A DNA stretch of 64,000 nt, taken from assembly GCA_026225255.1 (NCBI GenBank), contig JAMFSJ010000002.1, positions 62,001-126,000 on the forward strand. The letters run 5' to 3'. A program made the position numbers and the translations under genes. The notes beneath the pieces are model-generated. The model searched no databases, had not been told where the DNA came from, and saw only the letters and a list, made by a program, of their open reading frames with translations. The stretch is from Methylacidimicrobium fagopyrum (GTDB taxonomy: Bacteria; Verrucomicrobiota; Verrucomicrobiia; Limisphaerales; UBA11358). Shown here piece by piece: positions 61,618-64,000 of the stretch (positions are counted from its first letter, which is position 1; the number at the start of each line of letters is the position of its first letter).

Positions 61618-62094
61618 TCAAAGTTTCAGTTTATCCAATTCAGTCCACGCCGACGGTTTATCCAACTCTTTTAACCCGTCAGGCTTGCGGACTCCGCTCT
61701 TTTTCTTCAATCCCGCACACTCCGGTTTGCACAACGGATGTTGCGGAAATTCAATTAGCATATCTTCCCGCACAAACGGAGTCAAGTCTATGGAATCATT
61801 CTCAATGGACACCTTGTCCTCGCCTTCCAGCGGCAAATGAAGTGCCCAATCGGTCAGCGCCACCTCGTGTTTAAACGCTTTCAGGCAGCGGATGCATTCA
61901 CAATCCAAGGTCAGCCGCAGCGAACCTTGCACCAAAATCGCATCGTGCATGGATTCCACTTCCAAATCGTAGCGCAACGGCTTTTCTGCGCGGATCAACT
62001 CATCGCGCACGTCCCAATCCAATTCCGCCACGGGCAACTCACCTTTCAGGCGAATTTCGTGTTCCTCCAATTGGCGAAGGTTAAACTTGATCAT
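61618..62094 (-). CDS. DUF177/YceD-family protein
   Basis: Protein of 158 residues. The family core is VQGSLRLTLDCECIRCLKAFKHEVALTDWALHLP, with the conserved cysteines of the C-x-C-x2-C cluster, and VREDMLIEFPQHPLCKPECAGLKKK near the C-terminus. YceD/DUF177 is linked to 23S rRNA accumulation and ribosome maturation in other bacteria and is almost always encoded just upstream of rpmF, as here (14 bases). The C-terminal ~25 residues are less conserved. Confidence 0.9.
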   Translation of the reverse strand: MIKFNLRQLEEHEIRLKGELPVAELDWDVRDELIRAEKPLRYDLEVESMHDAILVQGSLRLTLDCECIRCLKAFKHEVALTDWALHLPLEGEDKVSIENDSIDLTPFVREDMLIEFPQHPLCKPECAGLKKKSGVRKPDGLKELDKPSAWTELDKLKL

Positions 62095-62274
62095 AGAACC
62101 CTGAATGATAGCGCAAAACTACCGTTTTACCATTGTTAATTTAAGGCGGTTAGGGCCTTGAGTCCGGGTGTTTCAGCAAAACCTGCTTTGTTTCCTCCTC
62201 ATTATCGCCCTCGTCTACGAAATTTAGCCGCAAAAGAACGTAAAGAAAATGTTCAACCACCCAACCCCGGACCC

Positions 62275-62760
62275 TCACTTCTTAGGTTTCAACTTTTTAC
62301 GTAAAGCCAATTGCACGTTGGGGGTGACGAAGGAGCTGACATCGCCGCCCAAACGCGCGATTTCTTTGACTATGCGCGAACTTAGGAAGGTGTAAGTATC
62401 CTTCGGCATCATAAAAATGGTTTCGATATTTTCGTTCAACTTGCGATTCATCAACGCGAGCTGAAATTCAAATTCAAAATCCGAAACGGCGCGCAATCCC
62501 CGCACAATCGCCTGCGCTTTTTTTTCGACAACATATTCCACCAGCAAGCCGTCAAACGTGTCCGCTTCCACGTTGGGCAAATGCGCGACCGCCGTTTTGA
62601 CCAGCACGAGTCTTTCCGCCTGCGTGAACAAAGGGTTTTTCCCTTCGTTCTTGGCGACGGCGACGACGACGCGGTCAAAAAGTTTCGCCGCGCGCTGCAC
62701 CACGTCCAAATGGCCGTTAGTCAGCGGATCAAAACTGCCGGGATAAATTGCGGTGCGCAT
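62275..62760 (-). CDS. coaD: Phosphopantetheine adenylyltransferase
   Basis: Protein of 161 residues. Nucleotidyltransferase motif AIYPGSFDPLTNGHLDVVQRA with the T/HxGH site, FDGLLVEY, QAIVRGLRAVSDFEFEFQLALMNRKLN and the ISSxxV-type FLSSRIVKEIARLGGDVSSFV. It transfers AMP to 4'-phosphopantetheine, the penultimate step of CoA synthesis. Length and motifs are standard. The neighbours are the YceD-rpmF operon downstream on the same strand and the cyclase gene upstream, 53 bases away. Confidence 0.97.
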   Translation of the reverse strand: MRTAIYPGSFDPLTNGHLDVVQRAAKLFDRVVVAVAKNEGKNPLFTQAERLVLVKTAVAHLPNVEADTFDGLLVEYVVEKKAQAIVRGLRAVSDFEFEFQLALMNRKLNENIETIFMMPKDTYTFLSSRIVKEIARLGGDVSSFVTPNVQLALRKKLKPKK

Positions 62761-62813
62761 GTGCTGGTTTCCTTTGGTGAAAGAATTTAAAACTTAAAAC
62801 TTAAAATTCAAAA

Positions 62814-64000
62814 CTATTTGTTTTGCCACGGCACTTCGTAAATCCGCACGGCTTCGCGGAAACCTTTGACTTTTTCCGGCGATAATTCTTTGCACGTCGT
62901 GGCTATTTCCGGCGCGTGGCGCAGCAGATGGAAATAAGTCGCGTCGCTGATGATAACCCGGCCGCTGCCGGAAACGCCTTCAAGTCGGCTGGCGAGATTC
63001 ACTTCACGACCAAAAACGGTGTAGTTAAAACCATGTTCGTCCGAACCCATCAAGCCGACGGTGACCAAGCCAGTGTTGATGCCCGTGCCCAATTGCAAGG
63101 CGGTGTGCATCGGTTTGGGCGGCAAACCGGCGGCGATCCGTTCCTGATTTTCAATTTGGCGCGCGGGATTTTGGGCCAGCCGTTTTTGGTTTAATTCCAA
63201 AATGGCGCGTTGCGCTTCAATCGCCGCCTTTAAAGAAAGCAGGGCGTGTTTTTCATTGGGCGCCGGCGCGTTCCAAAAGGCCATCACGCAATCGCCGATA
63301 TATTTATCCAGCGTGCCTTCGTGTTTTTTTACGGCTTCGGCAACGGTGGCGAGATAAAGATTTACTGTTTCCAGGGTTTCCCGCGCGGATTCTTCAAAAT
63401 ATTTTTCCGCGCTGGCCGGATCCAATTTGTGGGTGCGAACATATCCGGCAACCTGTTCTTGCGCTTCGTCGGTGAAGGCGGTAAAACCGCGCACGTCGGC
63501 AAAAAAGATGGTGATTTCACGATGCGCGCCGCCCAACGATAATTTTTTCGCATCCAAAAGCTCGTTCACGACGTGCGGTGAAACGAGTTTTGAAAAAATT
63601 GATTTTACGCGGCGCTTTTCACCTTCTTCAAACATGACGCGGTGGGCCACGAGGATGACGTATTCCATCAGCATCGCGCCGGCCAACGGGTAAACCAACG
63701 GCAGCCAGAAACGCGTTTTGGCGAAAATAAAGAACGTGGCAGCGGTGTAAATGGCGGCCAGCAAAATCGCGCCGCCCGCGGCCATTAGCACGCGCGATTG
63801 CCAGGTGAGAATCGCCGTCAACGTGCCCAGAATAATGATGAGCGCGAGTTCCAGCGCCAGCGGCGCGCGGCGGATAAATTCATTGGTGATAACGGAATTA
63901 GCGACGTTCCAATGTTTGCTGACGAGCAAGGTATCATTTTCCAACGGCGTCGCGCCTCGGTCGGTCAGATCATTGCCTTTGGCGGCTGACCCGAAGACCA
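62814..64000 (-). CDS. CHASE2-type membrane adenylate/guanylate cyclase, 5' end outside window
   Basis: The frame stays open to the window edge; the first in-window candidate start (TTG 63944) is not needed. The residues at the edge read VFGSAAKGNDLTDRGATPLEND, the end of a CHASE2 extracytoplasmic sensor. Three membrane helices follow (LALELALIIILGTLTAIL; VLMAAGGAILLAAIYTAATFFIF; WLPLVYPLAGAMLMEYVILV), then a short linker and the class III cyclase domain. The metal Asps are in IFFADVRGFT and YIGDCVMAFWN, with GINTGLVTVGLMGSDEHGFNYTVFGREVNLASRLEG. It would make cyclic nucleotide in response to an external signal. Catalytic residues appear complete. Confidence 0.9.
   Translation of the reverse strand, partial: VFGSAAKGNDLTDRGATPLENDTLLVSKHWNVANSVITNEFIRRAPLALELALIIILGTLTAILTWQSRVLMAAGGAILLAAIYTAATFFIFAKTRFWLPLVYPLAGAMLMEYVILVAHRVMFEEGEKRRVKSIFSKLVSPHVVNELLDAKKLSLGGAHREITIFFADVRGFTAFTDEAQEQVAGYVRTHKLDPASAEKYFEESARETLETVNLYLATVAEAVKKHEGTLDKYIGDCVMAFWNAPAPNEKHALLSLKAAIEAQRAILELNQKRLAQNPARQIENQERIAAGLPPKPMHTALQLGTGINTGLVTVGLMGSDEHGFNYTVFGREVNLASRLEGVSGSGRVIISDATYFHLLRHAPEIATTCKELSPEKVKGFREAVRIYEVPWQNK

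Overview
The window looks like a chromosome segment of a free-living, Gram-negative, polymer-degrading bacterium of the Verrucomicrobiota (Pedosphaera/Limisphaera-like lineage). This is inferred from the gene repertoire, not from a marker-gene tree. The pointers are: prepilin-like proteins with the C-terminal H-X9-DG motif, a PEP-CTERM sorting signal, very large secreted Ser/Thr/Asn-rich proteins with Ig-like or FN3 domains, a DUF1080 protein, GH20 and GH28 enzymes, and a Reg_prop/Y_Y_Y sensor kinase. No tRNA, rRNA, CRISPR array or intact mobile element was seen.

Layout. 1-8.9 kb: the end of a type IV minor-pilin operon, a secreted S10 carboxypeptidase, an H-X9-DG prepilin and a 1127-residue Ig-like/lamin-tail exoprotein. 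9-16.3 kb: leuB, an SCO1-DUF420 pair, a four-gene minus-strand operon (small membrane protein, EamA transporter, DUF192 lipoprotein, divergent DHPS-like protein), a 35-residue ORF coupled to pyrimidine-nucleoside phosphorylase, an ABM monooxygenase and pyrF. 16.4-20.4 kb: a PEP-CTERM trypsin-like protease, tig and a TolC-type protein. 20.4-21.5 kb: the only long gene-poor stretch. 21.5-28.3 kb: GH20 hexosaminidase, a 1020-residue sensor kinase, its NarL-type regulator and a ROK sugar kinase. 28.4-37.6 kb: a zinc-ribbon protein with rnc, a NifU/IscU-like scaffold, a giant subtilase and a GH28-like beta-helix protein. 37.8-47.4 kb: an E1-like MoeB/rhodanese protein, an Lrp-aminotransferase pair, nucleoside salvage (PNP, cdd), a hybrid kinase lacking its phospho-acceptor His, a LysR regulator, a second H-X9-DG prepilin and an NtrC-type regulator. 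47.6-50.8 kb: the conserved rpmH-rnpA-yidD-yidC-jag block. 51-58.7 kb: hexuronate-type MFS carrier, SDR and KDG kinase, a DUF1080 protein, and a tight operon of D-2-hydroxyacid dehydrogenase, methyltransferase and Ldh-type oxidoreductase. 58.8-64 kb: PilZ-like protein, the yceD-rpmF-plsX-fabH operon, coaD and a CHASE2 cyclase that runs off the window.

How the genes fit together. Housekeeping blocks (leucine, pyrimidine, CoA, fatty acid, ribosome, membrane insertion) alternate with secreted hydrolases, surface proteins and their sensors, as expected of a particle- or soil-dwelling heterotroph. The GH20/sensor/regulator/ROK neighbourhood suggests amino-sugar polymer use. The GH28-like protein, uronate-type carrier, SDR and KDG kinase suggest uronate use, although uxaC and kdgA are not here. 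Several intergenic spacers carry imperfect inverted repeats of at least two families, often just downstream of genes. Four-base ATGA or GTGA overlaps are frequent, so translational coupling is common.
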